From the NCBI GenBank assembly GCA_033557465.1, contig CM066033.1:12339080-12403079 (forward strand): DNA of 64,000 nucleotides, given 5' to 3'. The stretch comes from Ichthyophis bannanicus (Eukaryota > Chordata > Amphibia > Gymnophiona > Ichthyophiidae). Below the pieces are notes generated by a model. The model had not been told where the DNA came from and made no database searches. It was given only the letters and a program-made list of their open reading frames with translations. Shown piece after piece: positions 12,241 through 23,060 of the stretch. Each line of letters starts with the position of its first letter. Position 1 is the first letter of the stretch. The translations under genes were made by a program, and so were the position numbers.

Positions 12241-13194
12241 GCCAGAAGGAAGCAGACACGGGGGGGGGGGGGGGGGGGGTTGGAAGGGAGTCGACATGCG
12301 GGCTACACGAGAGCAGACACTGCAGGGAGCTGGAAGGGAGCAGACACAGAGGGTGAGCTGGAAGGGTGCAGACCCGGGGGGGGGGGGAAGCTGGAAGTGA
12401 GTAAACATGGGGGCTACAAGGGAGCAGATGCTGGCAGAGCTGGAAGGGAGCAGACACTGGGGGAGCTGAAAGGGAGCAGTCACGTGGGGCTACAAGAGAG
12501 CAGACACTGCAGGGAGCTGGAAGGGAGCAGACACAGGGGGTGAGCTGGAAGGGTGCAGACCCAAGTGGGGGGGGGGGGAAGCTGGAAGGTAGTAAACATG
12601 GGGGCTACAAGGGAGCAGACACTGGCAGAGCTGAAAGGGAGCAGTCATTGGGGGAGCTGCAAGGGAGCAGACACTGGGGGAGCTGAAAGGGAGCAGACAT
12701 GTGGGGCTACAAGACAGCAGATACTGCAGGGAGCTGGAAGGGAGCAGACACGGGGGGTGAGCTGGAAGGGTGCAGACCCGGGAGGGGGGAAACTGGAAGG
12801 GAGTAAACGGGGCTACAAGGGAGCAGACACTGGCAGAGCTGGAAGGGAGCAGACACAGGGGGCTACAAGAGAGCAGACACTGCAGGGAGCTGGAAGGGAG
12901 CAGACACGGGGGGGGGGGGGGGGGAGGGTGAGCTGGAAGATTGCAGACCCGCGGGCGGGAAGCTGGAAGGGAGTAAACATGGGGGCTACAAGGAAGTAGG
13001 CACTGGGGGAGCTGGAAGGGAGCAGACATGGGAGCTACAAGGGAGCAGACACTGGGGGAGCTGAAAGGGAGCAGACATGGGGGGTTACAAGAGAGCAGAC
13101 ACTGCAGGGAGCTGGAAGGGAGCAGAGACAGGGGGTGGGGGAGCTGGAAGGGAGCTGACACTTGGGGATGGGACTGGAAGGGGGATGGACAGAC
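12241..13194 (+). repeat. G-rich minisatellite, ~22-50 bp units
   Basis: Tandem variants of GGAGCTGGAAGGGAGCAGACAC, with interspersed GGGGCTACAAGAGAGCAGACA units and poly-G runs of up to about 20 bases. Higher-order periodicity is visible because blocks of several units recur. The array resumes in diverged form at 15216-15450 after an L2 insertion. ORFs through it are consequences of the repeat. Confidence 0.9.
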
Positions 13195-14894
13195 AATCTA
13201 AGATGTGCTGTACAAATAAAATTACAATACCCTCTACCCCAATTATTCAGGGGCTCCCATCTCCTTTAGTATCATTCACCACCCCTTCTTTGAAGCTGAT
13301 TGAAGATATTATCTCATCTCTCAACCTATCCACAGTACATACTGATCCTTGCCCAGCCTTCTGGATAAAGGATCTCCGCAAAGAGCTTGCTCCAATAATA
13401 TCCAAGATCATAAGGCTATCATTCGACACCGGCTCATTCCCTGTTGCCCTCAAACAGACATCTATCAGACCGCTACTAAAAAACCTCAAGTTAGATCCAC
13501 AAAAAACAGACTCATACAGACCCATTTCCAGCATACCCACGCTTGCAAAAATAATTGAAAAAATTGCCTACAGACAACTGCAAGACCATATTGACACTAA
13601 AGCGCCTTTGGATACTTGTCAACATGGATTCAGAGAATCGCACGGGGTCGAGACGCTCCTTACTTCGCTCCTCAACAGCCTAAACTCTGGTATCGATAAC
13701 ATCAGACAGGGTTTTGTTCTCATCTTTTTAGATATTGCAGCTGCTTTTGATTCGGTCTGTCACGATCTTCTTACTATCCGCCTAAGAGAGAAGGGCCTTT
13801 GTGGAAATGCTCTTGAATGGTGTAACTCATACCTCTCAGATAGATGGCAGCATGTTCGATCAAATGGAGACACATCAGATCCGTTTCATCAAGGACAAGG
13901 ATTCCCGCAAGGATCCTCTTTATCATCACTATTATTTAATATTTATATGCAACCTATATGCAACATCATCAGATCCTTCAATGTCAACTGTATGATCTAT
14001 GCTGACGACGTGTTATTATATATGCCGTTCTGCATAGATAAGATGAACCTCACTCCCATAACCAACTGTTTTAACTCCATTTCAAATTGGCTACTGACTC
14101 AAAATCTCAGAATTCAGCATAAAAAAACGGAAGTTCTTTTTATCTCAAGGAATACTAAGTTCATACCACCTACTTTCCTTGAGGTCCAAGATGCCAAGTT
14201 GCAAGTAAAATCCAATATCCGATACCTTGGAGTGACTCTGGATCAAAAACTGGACATGAAGTCCCACATAGCCAACACAGTAAGGGCTATTTATTTCAAG
14301 ATTCGCTCCCTTAGACACCTCCGACAACTGATTGATCCGGATGATTTCCGTATGGTTTACCAGGCTCTAATTATTCCCCAATTTGACTACGCGAACTCCA
14401 TATTACAAGGGCTCCCCCAATCCACCCTAAACCCGCTACAACTAGCCTTAAACAGTGCAGCAAGAGTGCTTTTTGGGGTACCTAAAAGAGAACATGTAAC
14501 ACCTCTTCTGAAACAACTACATTGGCTTCCTATTCAAGCGAGAATCACCTTCAAGATTCTACTCCTGGCCTTTAAAGCTCAAAAAGGACTCGCTCCTTCC
14601 TCATTATCAGAGATGATCCAACCAATCACTCCCAACAGGCTAAGAAGAACCACGGAATTAAATATGCTAATGGTACCAAAAGAGTCCTTAAGATATAACT
14701 CTACAACAGTCAACCGATCCTTCAGTTTATGTGCCCCAAAACTTTGGAACACCCTTCCATCACACATTAGGGCCATCTCTGATCTCATTCAGTTCAAGAA
14801 AGCCTTGAAACATCACCTTTTCATCAATTACTTCCCAGAGGACATAGTATCACAGGAACACTCAAATAGCAACAATCCCTTTCTTACCACGTAA
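13195..14894 (+). CDS. L2-type reverse transcriptase ORF (truncated at 5' end)
   Basis: Encodes an uninterrupted L2-clade RT. In order it has the YRPISSI block (near 13515), QHGF (13620), FLDIAAAFDSV (13725), the GFPQGS-type motif 4 (near 13895), catalytic YADD at 13998-14009, YLGVTLD, LDYAN-like LIIPQFDYAN, LHWLPI (14518) and the C-terminal LWNTLP...FKKALKHHLF block, ending at a stop at 14892-14894. The normal G-V-P-Q-G-S motif reads G-F-P-Q-G-S. The frame stays open upstream into the minisatellite to 13077, which is fortuitous. There is no endonuclease, so this copy cannot be autonomous. Confidence 0.88.
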
Positions 14895-15215
14895 TCTCTG
14901 CTGACCTAACAACACTTCACACCACTCTCTTTTAATTAACAAGGCTCTCTTCAGACAATATGTCTTCTGAATGTAAATATTTACTCTGACTGCTTTTTGT
15001 TGTATATAACTGCCCCGGTTATCCAAGTTATTGTTCCTGCTATATGTAAATAACTACCCCGGTTTCCAAGTTATTGTTCCTGTTATATGTAAAAAAACAA
15101 ACAAAAAAAACCAGATAAATGTAACTTGTCTGAAGTTTTCTTGTTCTCTGTAAACCGTGCTGATAACAAATAGTGCGGTATATAAAAGATGTAAAATAAT
15201 AATAATAATAATAAT
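13195..15215 (+). mobile_element. L2-clade LINE, 5'-truncated but with open RT frame
   Basis: Runs from about the start of the RT region to a 3' UTR ending AGTGCGGTATATAAAAG and an (AAT)n tail at 15196-15215. It splits a G-rich minisatellite. The endonuclease and any ORF1 are missing through 5' truncation. The open reading frame indicates a recent insertion. Confidence 0.88.
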
Positions 15216-15450
15216 AAGAGGTGACTGGAAGGGAACTGACATGGGAGGAGGCTCTGGGACTGGAAGTTCGCTGATACCTGGGATGGTATTTGGACTAGAA
15301 ATGACTGGACAATGGAGGATGGGGACTAGAAGGGAACAGACACCAGTGGCAGTGTTGGGAATGCGAGGGGGTTGACACTGAGAGGGGAGGATGTAAAGAG
15401 GGCTGATACTGGGGAGGGTTACTGGGACTGGAAAAAGGCTGATCGAAGAA
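15216..15450 (+). repeat. Continuation of minisatellite after the L2 insertion
   Basis: Irregular GGGACTGGAAGGGAACTGACA-like units (with GACTAGAAGGGAACAGACA) resume directly after the L2 tail. This shows the LINE inserted into the array. Confidence 0.75.
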
Positions 15451-15639
15451 AATGAAGAAAGCAAAAGGAGAAACCAGAAATGGCAGATGGACTATAGACC
15501 ATAGAAAGACTGCTAAGAGAAGACAGAGGAAAAACAGGAACCTCAGATCGGGACTAACATGATCAAAAATTGTCAGACAACAAAGGTAGAAAAATAATTT
15601 TATTTTTAATTTAATGATTGAACTTTGCGCTGTCTTTAT

Positions 15640-15800
15640 ATTTCATACAGTATGTGGAACTGCATCTCTTAGCTGGTGTGGCACCGCATGCGCAGGTCCG
15701 GCCCATCCATTGAGCAAGTATGTCGTTTGCACAGGGCCCCGGGTTTCAGGGGGCCCCGTGCAAACAACATTCTGCCCATCAGCCACTTAAAGAGAAAAAA
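15640..15800 (+). repeat. Dispersed repeat segment with GGGCCCC hairpin
   Basis: Shares ~150 bases, inverted, with 34350-34480 (both contain CAGTATGTGGAACTGCATC). Around 15733-15773 an inverted repeat pairs TTTGCACAGGGCCCC with GGGGCCCCGTGCAAA. It is probably the edges of an unidentified transposon. The following 15801-16090 is GC-rich and unassigned. Confidence 0.55.
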
Positions 15801-16094
15801 GAAACTTGCTGCTGCTGCCGCCGTGGCATCGGCCGAAACAAGTGTCTCCCGCAGTCAAGTGTCTCCCACGGCCCCCCCCCCCCCCCCCACGGCCTGCCCG
15901 GCAGAGCCCGCCTCAATCACTCTCCTCGGCGCGGCTTTCAGAGCTGTAAAGGGAGTTTCCCTCTCGCGGCTCTGTTAAGCTCGCCGGGGCTGTTATTAAA
16001 GAACTTTCCTCCAGTGGCATGGCTCTCCTGCTCCTTTGTGCTGCCTTGTGCCTGCAGGAGGTGCCTCCCTTCTGCGCTCCTTGGTGACCAGTGA

Positions 16095-17136
16095 CTGAAG
16101 TGATTCTAGGTATAACTGTTGGGTGATCTTGAAGATTATGAGTAATAATTTATACTTGGTGCGGGAGTCCATCGGCAAACAGTGGAGCTGCTTCAAAGTT
16201 GGAGTAATATGATCATTTCTCGCAGTTCCTGTAATTATTGGAGCAGTTGTGTTCTGTACTAGTTGTAACTGAAACGTGGCTTGTTTTGGGAGTCCTTGAT
16301 ATATCACATTACAATAGTCTAGTATTGGCATAATCATGGCCTGACACACTGTGCAAAAGTGTGTCTGGTCAAGTAGTGGTTTGAGCCTTAGCACTATATT
16401 TAGCTTGAAGTACGCTGCTTTTGTGGATCTGGAAATATGTATTTGAAATGATTAGTTTACGATCCAGTTACATATTCTTTAACTCTTATATCGTTATGCA
16501 GGAATTTGAGGGGCCCCTGTGGGGTAAAGGATGTGTTCCTGATCACAAAGAGCGCTTCAGTTTCATTGTAGTTTATATTAAGGTTTTGTTGTTGTAGCCA
16601 GTCCGCCATTGCTTTCAAGCATGCCATTTGATTAGAGAGATCGGGTTGACCTACGTTAAAAGAGGCAAAGACCATGATGTCATCAGCATAAATTCTATAT
16701 TGTATCTTGTAGAGATTGATGATTTTACATAGGGGCTGGATGTAAATATTAAAGATGATGGCTGAGAGAGCCGATCCTTGTGGGATGCCTGTGGATGATG
16801 TATTATGCAGGAAAGGCCCTGAACCATTTCAGGGTAATGCCATGGAGCCCTATTTCCTGTAGCCATCTCAGTATGATATTATGTTCAATTGAATCAAAGG
16901 CTGCTGTGATATCCTTAAATATGAGAAGGAAGCCACTTTTAATTTTATCTAGACCTAGCAGAAGGTTGTCTAAGAGTGAGGTGAAAAGTATTTCCACACT
17001 GTGTTGGGGTTTGAAGCTGTGTTGGTTTTGGCCAGTGGAGAATGGTTATCAATGTAATCCTGTTTGGATCCTTGGGGTCAGCACTTGTATTTTTTAAGAC
17101 TGGTCAAACTGTTGCATATTTGAGTATGATAGGTAC
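16095..17136 (-). pseudogene. Antisense L2 reverse transcriptase, C-terminal two thirds
   Basis: On the minus strand, RT blocks occur in order but in different frames: FTSLLDNLLLGLDKIKSGF and FKDITAAFDSIEHN (near 16940), then the YADD region, now YILMTSW-like in a shifted frame (near 16680), then ILDYCNVIYQGLP and LKQLHCLPMDSR (near 16200-16300). Several frameshifts make it non-functional. The element continues at 18506-18639 and 19442-19810 beyond two nested insertions. Confidence 0.82.
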
Positions 17137-18505
17137 TGTCACTCCGCCACCGCTCGCCTCAAGCTAAGAGGGGCGTGGTTATTTTATAGGAACTTTTTGC
17201 TGTCTGCTTTTTTAAGCTCTTTTCAACTATTTCCCCGTAGTGCCTTCTGGGAAAGGTAGTCTTTGCTTGGCTGTATGTATGCATCAGACAAAAAGCTGTA
17301 GTTAGGCTCTAAGGGTTAAGGCAAATGACAGAATTTATTTTACACAATGGTTCGTTCTCACCACATACAGGATATGGGTTCAGGTCTCTGTGAAACAGAG
17401 TATTCTCCCAAAAACAAACACAACTGAAAATGTCTGTTAAAGGTTTTTCATATTGCAGGATACACAGTCTTTTTAACAGAATGGATAATTCACTTCCTTT
17501 GTAGCCTTGCTGGCCAAAAGCACAAACAAAAATCACATTCACTGTCCGTGATAGTATAGCTTCTCTTCAGCTGCATAAACCTTCAAACAACAAATACAAT
17601 TCAGGGCACAAGAAAGCTCTGTTACAAAAGCTACTTTCTTACCCCAGTGTCCTTGTTCCTGCAGCAGGTGCTTAACAAGCCTTTCACAGCTTCCAGGGTT
17701 ACTCCTTAGTCTTTGTGACCTTTCCCTTTACCAACATGAGGGAATCAGGGCCACCGGCTTGTGGACTATGGGTTCCATTCCCTGGTAAACTCTCTCTCAG
17801 GATTGGCTTGTTTTCTCCCTGTTCCTCAGGTTTAAAGCCTTGCACACAGAACAGTCCATAGGAATCTCTTCCCCATTTAGCTTTACCTCAGGCTCTCCCA
17901 GCTGCATAGGCTCAGACTCTCCCAGCTCACCGTCCTCAGCCACCAGCCTCCCGGGGAATCCTGGAGTCTCTCCTGTTCCTAGCTTCAAACCCTCTGGCAG
18001 ATGTGCTACCTTCCACTTAGCACTCTCCTCTCTTGGCAGCTCAGGGGCTCTGCTCTGCACCGGTCAAGCTTCGCCAGCTTGCTGCTGTGCCTCAGTCTGT
18101 GGCAGTTTGGCTTCCTGCTTCTCCTTCTCCCCTGCTGCTCCTCTTGCTGCTACCTCCGTCCTTGCTGCTTCTCCTCACCACGATGACCCTGTTCTCCCAC
18201 TCTGGCTTCAGTTTATACTTCCAGGGCTCTCTCTTCCACCCCTCCCTAGCCAGGTGATGGCAATCAGCCTGACTTAGTGCACCTGCATACTTGGAGCACT
18301 CCCTGCCTTAGGGGTTCTGGGCTCTGTATCCTCTCCCCTTCCTTCCACTAGGGGGAGCATGGAATGTGGGTCATGTGGAAGTTTTCTGATTCCTAGCTGT
18401 GTTTGTGTCTTTCCTATTCTGCCTCGGTCAAAGGGGGCCCTTTACTAGGGTGAATTCCCTGTCTCTTTCTCTTCCCTCATACTCTGGATAGACCTCCTTG
18501 CCACA
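17137..18505 (-). mobile_element. Ty3/Gypsy solo LTR, 1,369 bp
   Basis: Begins TGTCACTCC and ends CCACA, flanked by a perfect 4-bp duplication GTAC (17133-17136 and 18506-18509). It splits an antisense L2 whose RT reading resumes on the other side. Start sequence, length and an antisense poly(A) signal (TTTATT at ~17334) resemble the 1,386-bp LTR at 40259. A minus-strand ORF at 17797-18060 shares an acidic stretch ending MDCS with the C terminus of that LTR's ORF. It is probably a relative of that family, left as a solo LTR by recombination. Confidence 0.82.
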
Positions 18506-18639
18506 GTACACATCCATGACCGAGAGAGAGCTGCATGATGTTCCGAAGAATAGGGCAGAGTTGCTTAATCATGATCTTAATCCAGGAGACCAGGCAAGAG
18601 TCTAGGGGTGACATGGTTGTGTTCTGAAGGGATAATTAG
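18506..18639 (-). pseudogene. L2 RT segment between two nested insertions
   Basis: Minus-strand reading LDSCLVSWIKIMIKQLCP matches the start of the L2 RT domain (the DPCPT..LLK region). It directly precedes VPIILKYATV, which lies beyond the solo LTR. This ties the pieces into one ancestral LINE. Confidence 0.75.
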
Positions 18640-19441
18640 TCTAAGTGTGGATTTCAGGCCTGCTCTATAGGTTTGCTTTGTATGGTTGCACCCTTACCTG
18701 CCTGAAAATATAAAGAGTAACATATGATTGGCAAAAGAAGACACGCATGTGGGCTAGCGAAGCAGAGTATTTTGTGGCCTTGTACGAGAGAGCCTGGGGA
18801 ACTAGACACTTTGGATGGGAACATGCAAGGTGTATAGGCCCAGAGAAATACAGGAGAAATACAGGCCAACCAGGAAGCATACTCTGAGCCCTAAAGATAA
18901 GACAGTGCCAGGAGATGGAGCTCCAGGACATGGAAAGGCATGAACACAGCACAGGCAAGGGGGGGGGGGGGCTGTGACCAGCTGATAAGCGGACCTTGAG
19001 CAGACCTTGAAATGCAGACCTTGTTGAAATACCAACTGTTGTTTGGTGATAAACATAGGAGGGTCCTGAGGGAAGAGCATTTTTTGCAAAAGTTCTTCTG
19101 ACCTTCTGAACCTGCAGGTTTTTTTACAAGTTTTTTAAATTTTCAAATGACGTCAGTAATTCAAGCAGAATTCCCTGGAACTTTGGGACAGAGAATGTGA
19201 CAGAGAACATATATAAGAGAGTGCCTATAGAGAGCTTCAGCGGGCAGCCTTCTTTTCCCCACTGTACTGTAGGGTTAAGAACGTTGCCTGCACCTGGGTC
19301 CCTCAGACAGACACTTGTGTATCTGTGCTTGCAGTTTTTGCTTGTACTGAATAAAGGAATTTTGCTGACAAGTGACTGTGATCTGAATTCTTTTATTTTC
19401 CTGGTGCACGGCTCCCATGTGCTCAGGCAATCTTGGTGAAA
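18640..19441 (+). mobile_element. Solo-LTR-like repeat with promoter and poly(A) signals
   Basis: Flanked by ATTAG at 18635-18639 and 19442-19446. It carries a TATA-like TATATAAG at 19210-19217 and AATAAA at 19350, about 140 bp apart, followed by a GT/T-rich stretch: the U3-R-U5 order of an LTR. It contains a poly-G run at 18960. A second, partial copy lies inverted at ~33290-33793. The termini are not a clean TG...CA, so family and exact ends are unsure; an ERV-type LTR is the best guess. Confidence 0.55.
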
Positions 19442-19810
19442 ATTAGAGATCTTTTGTAGGTGGACCCGGCCTACAGGTCATACTCATTATTATCTTCCCC
19501 AGGTGTTCTAGTGAAGGCACATGGAAGAATAACCAAAGGTCCGAGGAGGGGATCGTGGATGGTGTGTCTATTGCGAAGGATGGAGATATTTCTGGGTTGA
19601 GCTTGAATTTAAGTTTGAGGGAGTCTGCTATAAGAAGTGGGTCAATCATGTCTTCCTCATTGCACGAAGGCCAGTCTTTGGTGAAGAAGCAAACGATTTT
19701 TTAATAACTCCCATGGTTTGTTAAGGGATGTCATTATTAAGTCGGTGTGATATTGCTTCTTGCATGCATTAATTTGGTATATTGTTCTGTGTAATGCACT
19801 GTGTTCAGAA
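19442..19810 (-). pseudogene. L2 linker between endonuclease and RT
   Basis: Minus strand encodes YQINACKKQYHTDLIMTSLN and KPWELL, matching the YNNLINEHKQQHHTNLIMKS..PREL block of the L2 at 51.3-51.6 kb, then a stop-interrupted stretch leading to FFHVPSLEHLGKIIMSM. It is the 5'-most piece of the split L2. Confidence 0.75.
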
Positions 19811-21115
19811 TAAATGTAAACAAATACGTGAACAAGAAACAACTCACAAAAAATACAATACTTACCAAAGCAAATCAAATACAGAAATAGAACCATTGAA
19901 TAATATCATCCAAAATAAATCCGCAATTAAGGTAAACTGGTAAAATATGTAAATTAACAATTTATACTGCTGGCTGACAAAAGTAACCAAGGTAGTTTTG
20001 TTTTGTTTTCTAACCCAGCTAAAGTGGTCAATTTGATAACTTAAATCCAGTGATTTTTGTGAATGTTATACTATAAATTGTTAGGATCCAGATGCAGGTC
20101 CAGCTCCATCTAAATCCTGTAAAAATCCTGCTTTTCTTTAATTTACTTATGATTAGATCTCACAGTTTGGATTGTAATTTTATTTTTTAAGAAATGCAGA
20201 ATATTTTCCCTCTGAATTCTGACCCAGAGCTAGGACAGAATAAATCCTTTCTGCTTTTTTAAAGTCTGAGTCCAAAGATTGGAACTCTAGAGGACAACTG
20301 AAGCCCAATTCTAAAGTTTTTCTATAAAAGCAGCCTCTTGATGATGCTTCTTAGCCAGAAGCTGACCAGCAACTGCACTGCCATAATTTAAATAAAAATC
20401 AGGATGTTTTAACCAACTGCAGAGGTCTACAGTCTGAGGCAGCAGCCAATCTCCTCCTCCCCCCACCCCTGTTGCTGACTAAAAGTCCTTTCCTTCTGGA
20501 AATTTCAGAGGTTTGTTCATTGTAATCTGCTTTGGGATTTGTTGTTTGCATTCTGCATTGTGAGGTTTGTAATTCCCAGCACTGAGCAACAAACATCTAT
20601 GCCAGGATTTGTGTCCTTAAAGGCAGAAACCTCTGGGAGGGGTAAATCTTTATCAGTCAGCTTTAAATAAACACAAGGGCTAGAGCCTCGCCTCCAAGAT
20701 TTAACATGAGACACTCATGTTAGGAAAAAATCATTTCTTTCCCAGAGTGCTAAGATGCTGGTGGTACGCTTTTCTAAGGTTCCCTTGTAAGTATCTTGTT
20801 TCATTTTACAGGAATAATTATATCTTTATGGAACCTATGCATTTAGAAAATTGCTTAGTTTTTAGATCTGGAGCTGGAAATGTGGACCGATTAGTGTTGA
20901 CCACTGTTATTTTTTGAGGTGTATCCTCTGTTTTTATGATTTTTGTGTTTTAAAATTGTTTAGCCTTTCTCTCCTTGATATGGGCTATTTCTCATAAGCC
21001 TATTTTGTTTTCTAGTTATGTAGGTTATCTATAATCGTAGATAATGGCTGTGAGAATTTTTTTTGTTTACTTTGAGTTGTTAAATTTGAAAATCCTGATT
21101 TTAAAATAAACCCTA
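19811..21115. other. Unassigned spacer
   Basis: AT-rich with no convincing ORF. A segment at 20740-20830 (GTGCTAAGATGCTGGTGGTACG onward) recurs inverted at 34015-34080, so part is a dispersed repeat. Confidence 0.5.
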
Positions 21116-21117
21116 TT

Positions 21118-21425
21118 ATACACACAGAGGATGGCTACACACACTCACACACAAACGCACACATACACCAGTCCTGCACCGCACAGATACTGTACATAGA
21201 TACACAGACACATGTGCATGCACACACACAAATCTCAACACCACACCGCACACGAACATACACCCTAGTCCTGCAGTACACACATGCAAATCCAGCCATG
21301 CAGCACGCACAAAAACCCACACCCGAACCACATACCACAGGGACATCCCAATCCTGTACTACACACACATACACACAGACACAGACACCCCACCCCCGCA
21401 CCACACACTGTCTCAAGATAGACAC
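21118..21425 (+). repeat. CA-rich cryptic simple repeat
   Basis: Interrupted (CA)n and ACACA-type sequence for ~300 bp. The apparent Cys/Val-rich antisense ORFs are artefacts of the repeat. Confidence 0.85.
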
Positions 21426-21678
21426 AAATATTTAGATAACACCAATCAAAACGATGCCTCATACAGTCCCTGAGCCCCTGCCTCTCTAACATGATAGTTT
21501 GTCTCTGTTTTGTATTTACTGGTCTCATTGTCTCTTCCAGATTCCTGTTAAACATCTCCATATTAGCAGAGAGGAATGTGAAAACTGGTGACTTCTGAAT
21601 CCTCTCTGCTCCTTTCCCTTCAGTACAAGGAATCATCCTCTATTTCTGATGGCACACGAAGCATCTTATCCTCTAGAG

Positions 21679-21790
21679 CAGCGGTTCTCAACCTGTGGGT
21701 TGCAACCCCCAAAGGGGTCGCCACAGAATTTAGCGGGGGTCGCCTCACTCCAACAAGTTAAAATTTTTTTTTAAAAAGCGCACAAGTTGC
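21679..21790 (+). mobile_element. hAT-type transposon end
   Basis: Starts CAGCGGTTCTCAACCTGTGG and continues through GTCGCCACAGAATTTAGCGG, the terminal sequence of a common vertebrate non-autonomous hAT group. CTCTAGAG immediately before it could be the 8-bp target copy. The matching right end was not found. Confidence 0.6.
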
Positions 21791-22039
21791 TGCCGCTGCC
21801 TCCCTTCTAATGCAGCCGCGGCTCCCTGCCTCTTAGGGAACCACAGCTATGTCTGTAAAACCGTTGCGGAGCTTTTCTGTCTCTCGATGGGCTCCGTGCA
21901 GCATTATTTACCACTTCCTTTGGAGGCGGGACAATGCTGCACGGAGCCCGTTTAGAGACGGAAAGGCTCCGCACCGGCTTCACAAGCATAGCAGCGGTTC
22001 CCTAAGAGACAGGGAGCCGCGGCTGCAGAAGAAGGAGGC

Positions 22040-22345
22040 AGACATGGGGGGAAGGGGGGGCTGACATGGACAGAGGGGGGGCTGACATGGAGGGAGGGCT
22101 GACATGGACAGAGGGGGGGCTGACATGGAGGGAGTGAGGGGGGCTGACATGGACAGATGGGGGGCTGACATGGACGGAGGGGGGCTGACATGGAGGGAGG
22201 GAGGGAGGGGGGTTGATATGGATGGAGGGAGGTGGGCTGACATGGACAGAGGGCGGCTGACATGGAGGGAGGGAAGGGGGCTGACATGGACAGAGGGGGG
22301 CTGACATGGAGGGAGGGAGGGAGGGGGGCTGACATGGACAAAGGG
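22040..22345 (+). repeat. Minisatellite, ~20-bp GGCTGACATGGA units
   Basis: About 14 units of GGGGGCTGACATGGACAGAG alternating with GGCTGACATGGAGGGAGGG. Strongly G-rich on the plus strand. Confidence 0.92.
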
Positions 22346-22439
22346 GAGAGACAGGGGGACATACTGGACAGACAGGGGATAAATGCTGGACAGAGGGGAG
22401 AGACAGTGCGGGTTAGGATTATAATGGGCCGATGGAGGA

Positions 22440-22755
22440 GCTAGCACTGGTAATGGGCAGGTGAGGTGGGGCTAGGACTGGTAATGTGTTGATTAGGGAA
22501 GGCTAGGACTGGGAATGGACTGATCAAGGGGGGGGGGTTGGGACTGGTAATGGGCTGATGGGGGGGTAGGACTGGTAATGGGCTGATTAGGGGAGCAGGA
22601 CTGGTATTGGGCTGATTAGGGGAGCCTAGCACTGGTAATGGGGTTGAAGGGGGACTAGCACTGGAAATGAGCTGATTAGGGTGGCTAGGACTGGTAATGG
22701 GCTGACGGGGTGGGGTAGGACTGGTAATGGGCTGACTGGGTGGGGTAGGATGCTT
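22440..22755 (+). repeat. Minisatellite, ~30-bp GGACTGGTAATGGGCTGAT units
   Basis: Roughly 10 units of TAGGACTGGTAATGGGCTGA with variable G/GATTAGG spacers. A different family from the neighbouring arrays. Confidence 0.9.
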
Positions 22756-23060
22756 TTGGGAGCATGCTGACACGCATGTGCGCTGCCTTCCCGCCTATCT
22801 ACCTCTCTCACTTCAGTTCTTCGTTTTCCGCGGAGCCGACAGGATGTGTTCCCTGTCACCGCAGGGAATTCTATCTTTATTTCTTATTTTTTTGTGGTCG
22901 CACCTGCCTTCGTTCGACGCCTACCGGTGCTTTTCTTTCTTTCTTTCTTTCTTTTTAAAAAATAAAAATAAAAAAGACTTTTATTCTTTTTAGTCAGGGG
23001 TTTTTCCCCTCCTCTGGTGCTTGGCGCCATTTTGGGCATTAGGCCCTCTTTTTCCTTACC

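Noticed and set aside
12094..13161. Long antisense Ser/Leu/Pro/Cys-rich ORFs
   Set aside because: They mirror the minisatellite period and contain no non-repeat sequence.
13077..13194. ORF extending the L2 RT upstream through the minisatellite
   Set aside because: The extra codons are translated G-rich tandem repeat; the LINE is 5'-truncated and the continuity is accidental.
15733..15773. GGGCCCC hairpin as a terminator or regulatory element
   Set aside because: It lies in a dispersed repeat and there is no gene next to it; more likely transposon edges brought together.
21952..22859. Pro/Ser-rich antisense ORFs (HVSPP-type repeats)
   Set aside because: Products of the two minisatellites; unit variation gives repeated nonsense peptides.
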